From NCBI GenBank assembly GCA_025345505.1, contig JANVCC010000018.1:58614542-58678541 (forward strand): a stretch of DNA of 64,000 bases, written 5' to 3'. Position 1 is the stretch's first letter; each line of letters starts with the position of its first letter. The notes beneath the pieces were generated by a model. That model searched no databases and had not been told where the DNA came from. It saw only the letters and a list, made by a program, of their open reading frames with translations. The position numbers were made by a program, and so were the translations under genes. Origin of the DNA: Todiramphus chloris collaris (lineage: Eukaryota; Chordata; Aves; Coraciiformes; Alcedinidae). Positions 63,480 to 64,000 of the stretch are shown here, piece by piece.

Positions 63480-64000
63480 TGAATTGAAGATTTTATTTTG
63501 ATTGCAAATGGCTGTAAGCTTCAAGCCCTGGGTACAAACACTATAGACAACTTGCACTTTAAGCCCTGCTGAATAGGGCTTTGGGACAGGTGGTGACCAG
63601 GTTGTCAACCATAAGCTGGTTTAAGTATGAAATAAACATTGAGAAACTCCACAGTACCAGGTCAGAGGCAGCTCACTGTATTCTCAAGCATTTGCAGGGC
63701 CTTGGAGGTGGGGCATGACTTTATGGGAACTGTGTGCCTACATGTTTGACTCCAGCCTCTGCCTATGTCCCAGGTCTGCTTCAGCCCGTTTCTAATTCCT
63801 TTACTACATGAAAGTGAAACCTGGATAACCTTCTTCTTGTTTACACCATACACCTGTGTGTTAAGAAATAAAAATCCTGCTAAGATCTTTGATTTTATGA
63901 TAAAATGGACTGTTACTCCTGTAAGGTGATTGTGCACTGTGAATGAAATATACCTCTGCCCTAAAGACAGGCATAGAGACTGTGAACTGCTGAAGTCTCA
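63480..64000. other. Unique non-coding sequence to the window end
   Basis: No gene or repeat was recognised. A 91-codon minus-strand frame (63662-63937) matches no known domain. Confidence 0.55.

Noticed and set aside
1..64000. CRISPR array, rRNA operon or bacterial-type genes
   Set aside because: No spaced direct repeats, no rRNA-like sequence, no long dense ORFs or ribosome-binding sites; the CR1 elements show this is avian nuclear DNA.

Overview
The window looks like non-coding vertebrate DNA, almost certainly from a bird. The main evidence is six dispersed CR1 LINE fragments, recognised by the avian CR1 3' end (tandem ATTCTATG/ATTCTGTG octamers next to the conserved GGTCCCTTCCAA-type block). 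There are also four LTRs of avian endogenous-retrovirus type. Three of these resemble the ERVL-like LTRs common in Neoaves, such as songbirds, so a neoavian host is likely; I cannot name the species. The sequence is AT-rich, with short open frames, no operon structure and no prokaryotic signals.

I found no protein-coding host gene, no convincing exon, and no tRNA or rRNA gene. The longest open frames (161, 153, 148 and 147 codons) are either CR1 ORF2 remnants on the minus strand (4.7-5.7 kb) or unrecognisable and low in complexity. The window is best read as intergenic sequence or the inside of a very large intron.

Layout: 1-4.5 kb, unique sequence with a pyrimidine-rich stretch at 3.6-4.1 kb; 4.5-5.8 kb, the largest CR1 (minus strand) with a broken reverse-transcriptase ORF; 5.8-19.8 kb, unique sequence with a poly(T) run, a (CAT)10 microsatellite and small palindromes; 19.8-20.3 kb, a class II-like LTR with doubled CCAAT blocks and a G-quadruplex motif; 24.6-25.3 kb, an ERVL-like solo LTR, followed by a poly(A) run and a small CR1 (25.75 kb); 26-42.6 kb, unique sequence with several short tandem duplications; 42.6-43.1 kb, a CR1 (plus); 45.2-45.95 kb, a second copy of the 24.6-kb LTR abutted by a CR1; 46.6 kb, a compact inverted repeat; 48.4-48.9 kb, a CR1 (plus); 51.0 kb, a strong 71-nt hairpin; 59.7-60.3 kb, a third ERVL-like LTR; 63.25-63.5 kb, a CR1 (plus).

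No set of genes here works together. The most interesting unexplained items are the near-perfect 71-nt hairpin at 51,020-51,090, with precursor-microRNA-like dimensions, and the 64-nt hairpin at 46,645-46,708. The retrovirus-derived LTRs also carry recognisable promoter signals. I saw no evidence of a novel multi-gene system.
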